From an uncultured Coriobacteriaceae bacterium (GTDB lineage Bacteria > Actinomycetota > Coriobacteriia > Coriobacteriales > Atopobiaceae): a stretch of DNA of 64,000 bases. The notes under the pieces were generated by a model. It saw only the letters and a program-made list of their open reading frames with translations. It was not told the DNA's origin and made no database searches. The DNA lies in the NCBI GenBank assembly GCA_902777325.1, contig CACYTH010000006.1:124001-188000 (forward strand). Reading direction: 5' to 3'. How positions within the stretch are numbered: the first letter of the stretch is position 1; each line of letters opens with the position of its first letter. A program made the position numbers and the translations under genes. Of this stretch, positions 37,806 through 45,722 are shown piece after piece.

Positions 37806-38471
37806 CTACAGGGTAGTACGACCGTAGGCCTTCTGCCAGTTGGCGGTGAACTCCTCCATGGCGATGGCCGTACCGGGATGGCTGACCATGTCGCGGATGG
37901 TATCCGGGTTGACCGTGATCGAGGGCACGCCCGCCGCCAGCAGCTTGTGCACCTGGTCAACGTTCTTGAACGATGCCGCGCACACCTTGGCCTCAAAGCC
38001 GTACTGCGCAAGCGTCTTGACCAGCTCCACGACCTGGGCCACGCCATCGCCGTAGTTGCACATGCGGTTGACGTAGGGAGCGAGGTAGTCGGCTCCGGCC
38101 TTGGCGGCCCAGAAGGCCTGGTCAGGCGAGTAGATGCCCGTGGCCAGCACGGAGATGCCCTTGGCTTTGACGGCGGGGATGGCGCGCAGGCCCTCGCGCG
38201 TCACAGGGATCTTGACCACGATGTTCTTGCCGCCGCGGATGGAGGCGATCTTCTCGGCCTCGGCGAGAATGCCCTCGTAGTCGAGCGAGACGACCTGTGC
38301 GATGATCTTCTGGTCCTCGGTCAGCACCTCGGCGAGCTCCGCAAAGACCTGCTCGGGCTCCTTGCCGCTCTTGGTGATGATGGTCGGGTTGGTGGTGACG
38401 CCATCGATGGGCAGGAAGCTGCAAAGCTCGCGGATCGCCTCGATGTCAGCGCTGTCAATAAAGAACTCCAT
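37806..38471 (-). CDS. fsa: fructose-6-phosphate aldolase-like transaldolase
   Basis: A 221-residue class I aldolase of the FSA/TalC branch of transaldolases. The N-terminus MEFFIDSADIEAIRELCSFLPIDGVTTNPTI is diagnostic, and the Schiff-base Lys lies in NIVVKIPVTREGL. AQVVSLDYEGI keeps a Gln where true transaldolases have Glu, favouring aldolase activity. The family cleaves fructose-6-phosphate to dihydroxyacetone and glyceraldehyde-3-phosphate, or uses related ketoses. The ATG at 38471 is eight bases after GGAAAGG. It follows the glycyl-radical enzyme gene by 51 nt, the same pairing as ybiW-fsaA in E. coli, so it probably processes that enzyme's product. Confidence 0.88.
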   Translation of the reverse strand: MEFFIDSADIEAIRELCSFLPIDGVTTNPTIITKSGKEPEQVFAELAEVLTEDQKIIAQVVSLDYEGILAEAEKIASIRGGKNIVVKIPVTREGLRAIPAVKAKGISVLATGIYSPDQAFWAAKAGADYLAPYVNRMCNYGDGVAQVVELVKTLAQYGFEAKVCAASFKNVDQVHKLLAAGVPSITVNPDTIRDMVSHPGTAIAMEEFTANWQKAYGRTTL

Positions 38472-38522
38472 GATCATTTCCTTTCCTAGGTGATTGACGC
38501 TATGAGTCGTGGTCGGTGTCAG

Positions 38523-40940
38523 TTAGAGCACCTGCTCCGTACGGTCGATGATATCGTCCTGGGTAGCCTTGCTGAGCACGTTGAAGAAGGCGCTGTAGCC
38601 AGCTACGCGGACGATGAGGTCCTTGTGACGCTCAGGATGCGCCTGCGCATCCAGCAGCGTGGCACGGTCGACCACATTGAACTGCACGTGATACCCATGC
38701 AGGCGGTTGAAGAAGGTGCGCAGCATCATCTCGAGCTTCTGCTTGTTCTCCTCGCGGGCAAGCATGGTGGGGGTGACCTTCTGGTTGAGCAGCACGCCGC
38801 CGGTAATCTTGTCGGTCGGGAGCTTGGAGACGGTCTTGAACACGGCCGTCGGACCCTGCTTGTCGCAGTTGTGCGCGGGGCTGCAGCCCTCTGCCAGCGG
38901 CTCGTGCGCACGGCGGCCGTCGGGCGTAGCCATGGTACCCATGCCCTGGCCCACGTTTGCGCTGATGGAGCTCGTGCCGGCGTAGCGGATGCCACCGATG
39001 GGGCCACGGCCGAAGCGCGTGTTGTGGTACTTGGCGACCTCGTCGATGTAGGGCTCGTAGCACTCCACGGCCAGGCTGTCCACGTAGTCGTCGTCGTTGC
39101 CATACTTGGGCGCGCCATCGATGAGCAGCTGCTGGATGCGCGCGCCCTCCTCGCCGGCAAAGTCGCTCTGCAGGGCGTCCCAGAGCTGCTGGCGCGTGAA
39201 AACGCCCTCCTCGTAGACGAGCTTCTTGATGGCGGCCAGGCTGTCGGCCATGTTGGCGATGCCCACCTGCAGGCCTGAGATGAAGTCGTAGACGGCGCCG
39301 CCCTCCTTGATGGTCTTGCCGCGGGCGATGCAGTCGTCGGTGAGGGCAGAGCACAGCACGTCGGGCACGTCACGCTCGGAAGCCTTGTCGATGGCGTTCT
39401 CCACAACCACCGACCAGCGGCACATCTCGCGCAGACTTGCATCCCAAGCGGCCATGAGATCGTCGAAGCTCTCCCACTCGAGGAAGTTGCCGTGACCCTC
39501 GACGAAGCGCTTGCCGGAGGTGAGGTCCACACCGCCGTTCATGGCACACAGCAGCAGGCGCGGGAAGTTGATGTAGCTCATGCCGGTGCAGCGGTAGCCC
39601 CAGCGGCCAGGTACGGCGGTCTCCACGCAGCCGATGGCGGAGTAGTTGTACGCATCGTACTCGCTCACGCCCCAAGCGAGGAAGCTCGGGATGATGATCT
39701 CGTCGTTGTTGAGCGCCGGCATGCCAAAGCCGAGCTTCATGACCTCGATGCACTCGTCAAAGAACGCCTTGTCGAGGTTGGCGTGGTAGCGAACGGTGAG
39801 GTTGGGCTGGGTGAGGCGGGTCTGCGCGACGGAGCGCAGGACGAGCCAGCTCATGGGGTTGACCGCGTCCTCGTGGGTGTCGGGCGTCTGGCCGCCGATG
39901 GTGACGTTCTGGTACATGGGGCTGCCGGCGCTGGAGTAGGTGTGCGCCTGGGAGCGGATCTTCTGCACGGTGAGCGTCTTGATCCAGAGGTTGGTGAGCA
40001 GCTCGAGCGCTTCGTCCTCGGTGATGCGACCGGCCGCGAGGTCAGCCTCATAGAATGGGTCCATGTACTGGTCGAAGCGGCCAAAGGAGAGGCTGTGGCC
40101 GTTAGACTCGATCTGCAGCAGCACCTGGCTGAACCATGCGGCCTGCACGGCCTCGAAGAAGGTCTCAGCAGGCTCGTAGGGCACGCGGGCGCAGGCGGCT
40201 GCCATGCGCTCGAGCTCGGCCTTGCGGGCGGGGTCGGCGCAGGCGGCAGCCTGCTCGGCGGCCAGGTCGGCGTAGCGTCCAGCCCAGCGGCGGACGGCGT
40301 CGATGACGATAAGAACAGCCTTGTAGAAGACGTACTTGTCGATGGAGTCAGGATCGCAGAGGTCGAGGGCAGCCTTGGCGGCACGGGTGCGCTCCTCGTA
40401 GCCGCGCAGGCCCTCCTTGAGCATGCGTGCGTGGTTGATGGCGAGGTGTGCGTCGCCGGCGTTGAGCTTGCCCTCCATGCCAAAGACGCCCGTCTCCATG
40501 AAGACGGAGACCTCCTCGGGCAAAAGGGCCTCGCCGCGCGAGCGCAGGTTGTTGTTCTCCCAGAACGGGGCGATGTCACGGACGGCCTGTTTGTCCTCTT
40601 CGGTCATGTAGAAGACGTCGCCGTCGCGCTTCTCGAACTTGTCGAGCTCGTCGATCACAAAGCCGAGCGTGTACTCGGGAAAGACCGGCGCGTTGCCGTT
40701 CTTGGTGGCTTGGTTGCCAGCAATGAGCGTCTTGTCCTCGATGTAGATGCTCATGTTGTCGAGCACGTGCGCGAAGGCGAGGGCGCGGCGCATCACGGGC
40801 GGTTGGTTGAGCGTCTGGCGATACGACTCGGTGTACAGCACGGCACGCTCTGCGTCGACGAAGGGCTTCTCGTCGAGCACCTCCTCGCGGTAGGCCTGCA
40901 TGCGCTCGGTGAGGGCGCCGAAGTGCTCGCGGTTCTCCAT
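38523..40940 (-). CDS. glycyl-radical enzyme, YbiW/PflF type
   Basis: An 805-residue oxygen-sensitive glycyl-radical enzyme. The thiyl-radical Cys438 lies in SAIGCVETAVPGRWGYR; the C-x-E pair (Cys438, Glu440) marks dehydratase or lyase members, not pyruvate formate-lyase. The radical is stored on Gly781 in VRVAGYSAFFNVLSKATQDDI. The sequence around GCxETAV, GAPKYGNDDD and YAGTSSISAN is very like E. coli YbiW as I remember it, and the neighbours (activase, FSA) match the ybiW-ybiY-fsaA locus. The substrate is uncertain; I recall a proposal that this subgroup acts on 1,5-anhydroglucitol-6-phosphate but cannot verify it here. The promoter is the repeat-rich region at 40941-41131. Confidence 0.9.
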   Translation of the reverse strand: MENREHFGALTERMQAYREEVLDEKPFVDAERAVLYTESYRQTLNQPPVMRRALAFAHVLDNMSIYIEDKTLIAGNQATKNGNAPVFPEYTLGFVIDELDKFEKRDGDVFYMTEEDKQAVRDIAPFWENNNLRSRGEALLPEEVSVFMETGVFGMEGKLNAGDAHLAINHARMLKEGLRGYEERTRAAKAALDLCDPDSIDKYVFYKAVLIVIDAVRRWAGRYADLAAEQAAACADPARKAELERMAAACARVPYEPAETFFEAVQAAWFSQVLLQIESNGHSLSFGRFDQYMDPFYEADLAAGRITEDEALELLTNLWIKTLTVQKIRSQAHTYSSAGSPMYQNVTIGGQTPDTHEDAVNPMSWLVLRSVAQTRLTQPNLTVRYHANLDKAFFDECIEVMKLGFGMPALNNDEIIIPSFLAWGVSEYDAYNYSAIGCVETAVPGRWGYRCTGMSYINFPRLLLCAMNGGVDLTSGKRFVEGHGNFLEWESFDDLMAAWDASLREMCRWSVVVENAIDKASERDVPDVLCSALTDDCIARGKTIKEGGAVYDFISGLQVGIANMADSLAAIKKLVYEEGVFTRQQLWDALQSDFAGEEGARIQQLLIDGAPKYGNDDDYVDSLAVECYEPYIDEVAKYHNTRFGRGPIGGIRYAGTSSISANVGQGMGTMATPDGRRAHEPLAEGCSPAHNCDKQGPTAVFKTVSKLPTDKITGGVLLNQKVTPTMLAREENKQKLEMMLRTFFNRLHGYHVQFNVVDRATLLDAQAHPERHKDLIVRVAGYSAFFNVLSKATQDDIIDRTEQVL

Positions 40941-40973
40941 GGGCGGTTCCTTTCTCTATCGCAAGCAATAATG

Positions 40974-41059
40974 CTTTCGTTCGTAATTCATGATACGAAC
41001 CTATTCTCTCCATGTCAAGAAGAAATTTTGTCCGTTTGAGTATTTACTTTCGTTCGTAA
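40974..41059. promoter_or_regulatory. operator repeats in the glycyl-radical divergent promoter
   Basis: CTTTCGTTCGTAA occurs twice in the same orientation (40974-40986 and 41047-41059), exactly 73 bp apart. The first copy also forms a dyad GTTCGTA/TACGAAC (40979-40985 with 40994-41000). The stretch is AT-rich and separates the divergent enzyme and activase genes. The binding protein is not identified. Confidence 0.6.
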
Positions 41060-41131
41060 GTTTTCTAAGCTGTATATGGACGTTGAGATAGTGGGATCAC
41101 GCCCGACGTCTCGATACGCTACGGAGGAGCC

Positions 41132-42040
41132 ATGCAAACTGCGACCGTCTTCAACATCCAGAAGTTCAGCCTCGACGACGGGCCGGGCATCCGTACCGTC
41201 GTCTTCCTCAAGGGCTGCCCGCTGCGTTGCGCCTGGTGTGCCAACCCCGAGAGTCAGCGACGAGCACCGCAGCTGGAGTGGAAGGAGAGCGCCTGCATCG
41301 GCTGTGGCTCCTGCATCGAGGCCGCACCCAGCGCCAACACAGTAGAGTACGCAGGCAAGCACCACATCGACGTGCGCAGCTTGCGCGGAGACGCGCCCGA
41401 GGCCCAGGCTGCCGTGCACAACTGCCCCACCCGTGCCCTCACCTGCACTGGAGAGACCAAGACCGTCGACGAGGTCGTCAAGGTCTGCCTGCAGGATCAG
41501 CCCTTCTACGAGGACTCGGGCGGCGGAGTCACCCTGTCGGGCGGCGAGGCGCTCACCTGGCCGGACTTCTGCGAGGAGCTCCTTGTCCGTCTGCATGAGG
41601 AGGGCATCGACACCTGCATAGAGACCGAGGCGCACGTGGCACCCCAGACGTTCCAGCGCATCGCCCGGCACCTCGACCACCTGCTCATGGACCTCAAGCA
41701 CGTGGACCCCGTGCGCCTGCAAGAACACACCGGCGTCGACGACCACCTCATGCTCGCAAACCTGCGCTGGGCCATCGAGCACGGCATGGACGTGCTGCCG
41801 CGCACGCCCGTCATCCCCGGTTTCAACGACAGCCTCGACGACGCGCGCGCGATGGCGCAGTGGCTGCGCGAAGCAGGGGCAAAGCGCGTGCAGCTCCTCC
41901 CCTTCCACAACTTCGGGGAGAACAAGTATGTGCTGCTCGACATGCCCTACAGCCTGCACGGGGTCAAGAACCTGCACCCCGAGGATCTCGAGGACTACCG
42001 CCAGGTCTATCTGGACGAGGGCATCGAAGCCTTCTTCTAG
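41132..42040 (+). CDS. glycyl-radical enzyme activase, YbiY/PflE type
   Basis: A 302-residue radical SAM enzyme that installs the glycyl radical on the adjacent enzyme. The [4Fe-4S] cysteines are Cys29, Cys33 and Cys36 in GCPLRCAWC, and GGGVTLSGGEALTW binds S-adenosylmethionine. An inserted ferredoxin-like region has CIGCGSC and later NCPTRAL, but the fourth Cys of the first cluster motif is replaced (EAAPSA). E. coli YbiY shows the same AAP, so this is a family trait supporting the assignment. The gene is divergent from its target; other GRE loci usually run in tandem. The ATG follows a GGAG closely. Confidence 0.9.
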   Translation: MQTATVFNIQKFSLDDGPGIRTVVFLKGCPLRCAWCANPESQRRAPQLEWKESACIGCGSCIEAAPSANTVEYAGKHHIDVRSLRGDAPEAQAAVHNCPTRALTCTGETKTVDEVVKVCLQDQPFYEDSGGGVTLSGGEALTWPDFCEELLVRLHEEGIDTCIETEAHVAPQTFQRIARHLDHLLMDLKHVDPVRLQEHTGVDDHLMLANLRWAIEHGMDVLPRTPVIPGFNDSLDDARAMAQWLREAGAKRVQLLPFHNFGENKYVLLDMPYSLHGVKNLHPEDLEDYRQVYLDEGIEAFF

Positions 42041-42087
42041 GCAACAACCACCCCTGTTCGACGATTCGTCAAAGAGAGGATCTTTCC

Positions 42088-42471
42088 ATGAGCAAGCACA
42101 TAACCGTCTATGGCGTATCAGACATGACCGGCGAGACTGTCGAGCGCATCGTTCGCGCAGCGTCGGCGCAGTTCCCAGCTGGTGAGGTGACCATTAAGAT
42201 GCTCCAGCACGCCAGCGACGCGCAGCAGGTCATTGACTTCATCGAGCAGCAGGGCGACACCGAAACCCCAACGGCAGTGTTCCATACCATCCTGAGCCCC
42301 CGCACCCGAGCGGATCTGCGCAGCGCTTGCCAGACGCTGCGCATCCCCTCGATCGACCTGCTGGGATCGACCGCTCATGTGATGGCTGACCTGCTCGACG
42401 AACGCCCGACGACCACCCCTGGCATCACCATCGAGGACGGAGCCGAGCCCCTTTGGTTCGACCTGGCGTAA
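42088..42471 (+). CDS. N-terminal half of a PPDK regulatory protein (DUF299/PSRP)
   Basis: A 127-residue protein matching the N-terminal domain of the pyruvate,phosphate dikinase/PEP synthase regulatory family: ITVYGVSDMTGETVERIVRAASAQFP, then FHTILSPRTRADLRSACQTLRIPSIDLLGSTAHVMADLL and a final PGITIEDG. Full-length members have about 270 residues with a P-loop kinase domain in the second half. Here the frame stops where that half would begin, and no remnant is visible downstream before a terminator and the riboswitch. AGAGAGGA precedes the ATG, so it is expressed-looking. It may be a degenerate gene or a stand-alone domain. It follows the activase by 47 nt. Confidence 0.72.
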   Translation: MSKHITVYGVSDMTGETVERIVRAASAQFPAGEVTIKMLQHASDAQQVIDFIEQQGDTETPTAVFHTILSPRTRADLRSACQTLRIPSIDLLGSTAHVMADLLDERPTTTPGITIEDGAEPLWFDLA

Positions 42472-42504
42472 GGCGAAACCGCCAGACTCACATCCCTCCT
42501 ACTC

Positions 42505-42534
42505 GGGACGTTGCGCAAAAGCGACGCCCCTTTT
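42505..42534 (+). terminator. terminator after the truncated PSRP gene
   Basis: GGGACGTTGC and GCGACGCCCC pair imperfectly with a short AAAA-containing loop, followed by TTTT. Confidence 0.6.
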
Positions 42535-42618
42535 GATGCGCGTGATGACTGGCATCCCCATCGATACCGCTCGTATGGCTGGCACAGGCATCTCACGCAC
42601 AATGGGCCACAGGCGCGC

Positions 42619-42624
42619 TACGAT
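42619..42624 (+). promoter_or_regulatory. -10 box of the gcv operon
   Basis: TACGAT lies about 30 bases before the riboswitch; no clear -35 box is seen. Confidence 0.4.
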
Positions 42625-42649
42625 AAACTCACAACTGCATACTACCGGA

Positions 42650-42847
42650 TGACGGAGTCGGGAGAGACCGCACATGCGGCGCCGAAGGGGAGGCAAGAAC
42701 TCTCAGGCAGAAGGACCGATTCCTGACGGAACCTTGGAAAGGCCCCGCGGGGCCACCGAAGAAGCAATCTGGTTTCCAGAGAATCTTTCAGGTTGAGGAC
42801 AAGGGCACAAGAGGCGCGTAAGGCGCTGCGTGTCCCTTGTCTTTTTT
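42650..42847 (+). ncRNA. tandem glycine riboswitch with terminator
   Basis: Two glycine aptamers stand in series before gcvT. The first has GGGAGAGACCGC, GCGCCGAAGGGGAGGCAA and AACTCTCAGGCAGAAGGACCG. The second has CCTTGGAAAGGCC, GGCCACCGAAGAAGCAA and AATCTTTCAGGTTGAGGACAAGGG. The last bases of the second aptamer (GACAAGGG, 42798-42805) also form the 5' arm of a terminator with CCCTTGTC (42834-42841), followed by six T. Glycine binding should therefore block the terminator and turn the gcv operon on. Confidence 0.95.
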
Positions 42848-42877
42848 ATGCGCCCGGCATCCAAGGAGGTAGATCCG

Positions 42878-43963
42878 ATGGAGCGGAAGACCCCCCTGTA
42901 CGACATCCATGTGGAGGAGGGTGGCAAAGTCGTCCCGTTTGCAGGCTATCTGCTGCCCGTCCAGTACGGCACCGGCATAAAGGCCGAGCACGAGGCAGTG
43001 CGCACCAAGGTCGGTCTCTTTGACGTATCGCATATGGGCGAGGTCGTGTTCCGCGGCCCTGGCGCATTGGCCACAATCAACCACCTCTTCACCAACGACT
43101 ACACGGACATGCCGGTGGGACGCGTTCGTTACGGCGTGATGTGCAACGCCCACGGCGGCTGCATAGACGATCTGATTGTCTACAAGTTTGGCGACGAGGA
43201 GTACTTCGTGGTCGTCAACGCCTCTAATCGCGAGAAGGACGTCGCCCATATGGCGGCCAATCTCCTCCCCGACACGAGATTCGAGGACCAGAGCGACGGC
43301 ATCGCCGAGCTGGCATTGCAGGGACCGCGTGCCAAGGACGTGCTGGCAAAGATCTGCGATGTCGCCGAGCTTCCGCAGCGCTACTACACGGCCGTGCGAC
43401 ACGTTGAGGTGGCCGGTATCGACTGCATGGTCTCGCGCACGGGCTACACGGGCGAGTTTGGCTACGAGCTGTACTGCGCACCGGGCGATGCGGTTGCGCT
43501 CTGGCGAGCGCTTCGGCAGGCAGGAGAGGAGTTCGGCCTCATTCCCTGCGGACTCGGCGCACGTGACACCCTGCGCCTCGAGGCGTCCATGCCGCTCTAC
43601 GGCCACGAGATGGACGAGGACACCACGCCGCTCGAAGCGGGCCTCCAGCTGGGCGTTCGCATGGAGAAACCCGAGTTCATCGGCCGCGAGGCCATCCTTG
43701 CGGCAGGAGAGCCGACGCAGGTGCGCGTGGGGCTCGAGGTCACGGGCCGCGGCATCGTGCGCGAGCAGATGAGCGTCTACGCAGGTGACAGGCTTGTGGG
43801 CCACACCACGTCGGGCACCTTTGCCCCGCACCTCAAGAAGGCCATCGCCATGGCTCGCGTCGAGACGTCCGTTGCCGCCGAGGGTACTGCCCTCATGGTT
43901 GACGTGCGCGGACGACGCATCGAGGCAGTTGTCGTCCCCATGCCCTTCTACAAGCACGCATAG
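42878..43963 (+). CDS. gcvT: glycine cleavage system T protein (aminomethyltransferase)
   Basis: A 361-residue folate-dependent enzyme that moves the methylene group from the H-protein lipoyl arm to tetrahydrofolate and releases ammonia. It opens with [52 protein letters not shown], the GcvT signature with the conserved Asp. It has [16 protein letters not shown] in the middle and a beta-barrel C-terminal domain ([19 protein letters not shown]). AAGGAGG lies eight bases before the ATG. It is the first gene after the glycine riboswitch. Confidence 0.97.
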   Translation: MERKTPLYDIHVEEGGKVVPFAGYLLPVQYGTGIKAEHEAVRTKVGLFDVSHMGEVVFRGPGALATINHLFTNDYTDMPVGRVRYGVMCNAHGGCIDDLIVYKFGDEEYFVVVNASNREKDVAHMAANLLPDTRFEDQSDGIAELALQGPRAKDVLAKICDVAELPQRYYTAVRHVEVAGIDCMVSRTGYTGEFGYELYCAPGDAVALWRALRQAGEEFGLIPCGLGARDTLRLEASMPLYGHEMDEDTTPLEAGLQLGVRMEKPEFIGREAILAAGEPTQVRVGLEVTGRGIVREQMSVYAGDRLVGHTTSGTFAPHLKKAIAMARVETSVAAEGTALMVDVRGRRIEAVVVPMPFYKHA

Positions 43964-44018
43964 GCCAGGCAAGGCAGCCTGATCAGAACGTCATTCATTT
44001 CCTGAGAGAGGAGACACC

Positions 44019-44399
44019 ATGTCCGTCATTCCCGCAGAGCTTAGCTACACCACGTCCCACGAATGGGTGAGCGTCGAGGGCGATACGTACACCATCGGCC
44101 TTACCGACTTTGCCCAGGATGCCTTGGGCGACCTCGTCTTTGTCAATCTGCCGATGGAGGGCGACGAGGTCGTGGCCGGCGAGGCCTTCGCCGACGTTGA
44201 GTCGGTCAAGGCAGTCTCGGACGTCTTCAGCCCCGTGACCGGCACGGTAGTGCAGATCAACGAGGACCTGCTGGATGCCCCCGAGGCCATCAACGAGGAT
44301 CCGTATGGCGCATGGCTGGTGCGCGTCGAGGAGGTCAGCGAGGTGGGCGACCTTCTCGACGCCGATGCCTACGAGGCGCATTGCGCACAGGAGGCCTAG
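44019..44399 (+). CDS. gcvH: glycine cleavage system H protein
   Basis: A 126-residue lipoyl carrier that shuttles the aminomethyl group between the P, T and L proteins. The lipoylated Lys lies in [16 protein letters not shown], and the fold is marked by [45 protein letters not shown] lies five bases before the ATG. The lipoate ligase and L-protein genes needed to make and re-oxidise its cofactor are in the same operon. Confidence 0.97.
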   Translation: MSVIPAELSYTTSHEWVSVEGDTYTIGLTDFAQDALGDLVFVNLPMEGDEVVAGEAFADVESVKAVSDVFSPVTGTVVQINEDLLDAPEAINEDPYGAWLVRVEEVSEVGDLLDADAYEAHCAQEA

Positions 44400-44405
44400 G
44401 TTCCC

Positions 44406-45722
44406 ATGGGCAGCTACCTTCCCGAAACCGACGAGGGCCGCGCGGGCATGCTTGCTGCGCTGGGACTCACGAAGAGTGACGAGCTCTTCTCCGTCATACC
44501 TCCCGAGGTCCGCATCGACGCGCTCGACCTGCCCGAAGGTCGCTCAGAGCTTGAGGTCGTATCGCACCTCGAGGCTCTGGCACGCGAGAACCGCCACTTT
44601 GACGTGGTGCTTCGTGGCGCCGGTGCCTATCGCCACCACATCCCCTCGATCGTGAAGTCCGTCACCTCCAAGGAGGAGTTCGTGACGGCCTACACTCCCT
44701 ACCAGGCCGAGATCAGCCAGGGAGTGCTTCAGTCCATCTTCGAGTACCAGACGCAGATTTGCGAGCTCACCGGCATGGACGTCGCCAACGCAAGCGTCTA
44801 CGACGGCGCCACGGCCGCAGCCGAGGGCGTACTGATGTGCCGTGACCGCAGGCGCAACGAGGTTGTCGTTGCCGAGACCGTACACCCTGACGTCATGACC
44901 GTCATCAAGACCTATTGCGCGAGCCGCGACGTACCCGTCGTAACCGTGCCCGCGACAAGCGACCTCATGGTGGACCTCGACGCGCTGCGTGCGGCAGTCG
45001 GTCCCACCACGGCGGCAGTCTACGTGCAGAGCCCCAACTACCTAGGCATCATCGAGGACATGGACGGCATTGTGGCAGCCTCCCACGAGGCCGGATCCAA
45101 GGTCGTCATGGGCTTTAACCCCATCGCGCTCGGCATCCTCCGCACCCCCGGCGAGTACGGTGTCGACGTCGCGGTCGGAGAGGGCCAGCCCCTCGGCTTG
45201 CCGCTTGGCTTCGGAGGCCCTTACCTGGGCATCATGGCCACCACCAAGGCGCTCATGCGCAAGCTTCCCGGGCGCATCGTGGGCGAGACCAGCGATGCCG
45301 AGGGCAGGCGCGCCTTCGTGCTCACCCTGCAGGCCCGCGAGCAGCACATCCGTCGCGAGAAGGCCTCGTCCAACATCTGCTCCAACGAGGCGCTGTGCGC
45401 CATGACGGCCTCGGTATACCTGGCAGCTGTGGGACCGGAGGGGCTTGCCCAGGTCGCACGGCTCTGTGCCGGCCACGCGCATTATCTCGCAGAAAAGCTT
45501 GCCGAACTGGGATTTGCCCCCATGAGCGACAAGCCCTTCTTCAACGAGTTCCTCACCACCTGTCCCGTGGACGCGCACCAGCTCGTCGATCAGCTGGCAG
45601 AGCACGGGATCCTGGCAGGCCTTCCCACGCATGACGGGATTCTGTGGTGCGCCACCGAACTCAACACGCGCGCGGAGATCGACCGCGTCGTCTCTGTCGT
45701 CAAGGAGGTGTGTGACCGATGA
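44406..45722 (+). CDS. gcvPA: glycine dehydrogenase (decarboxylating) subunit 1
   Basis: A 438-residue N-terminal-type half of the PLP-dependent P protein, which decarboxylates glycine and loads the H protein. It shows GAGAYRHHIPSIVKSV, FVTAYTPYQAEISQGVLQSIFEYQTQICELTGMDVANAS and GEGQPLGLPLGFGGPYLGIMA, the normal wording of GcvPA. In Gram-positive bacteria P is split into two subunits that form an alpha2-beta2 enzyme, as here. Its TGA overlaps the ATG of the next gene. The nearest AGGAGG is 11-12 bases upstream of the start. Confidence 0.96.
   Translation: MGSYLPETDEGRAGMLAALGLTKSDELFSVIPPEVRIDALDLPEGRSELEVVSHLEALARENRHFDVVLRGAGAYRHHIPSIVKSVTSKEEFVTAYTPYQAEISQGVLQSIFEYQTQICELTGMDVANASVYDGATAAAEGVLMCRDRRRNEVVVAETVHPDVMTVIKTYCASRDVPVVTVPATSDLMVDLDALRAAVGPTTAAVYVQSPNYLGIIEDMDGIVAASHEAGSKVVMGFNPIALGILRTPGEYGVDVAVGEGQPLGLPLGFGGPYLGIMATTKALMRKLPGRIVGETSDAEGRRAFVLTLQAREQHIRREKASSNICSNEALCAMTASVYLAAVGPEGLAQVARLCAGHAHYLAEKLAELGFAPMSDKPFFNEFLTTCPVDAHQLVDQLAEHGILAGLPTHDGILWCATELNTRAEIDRVVSVVKEVCDR

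Noticed and set aside
41132..41345. Damaged ferredoxin cluster in the activase
   Set aside because: The missing fourth cysteine (EAAPSA) is also seen in E. coli YbiY as I recall it, so it is a subfamily trait rather than a lesion.
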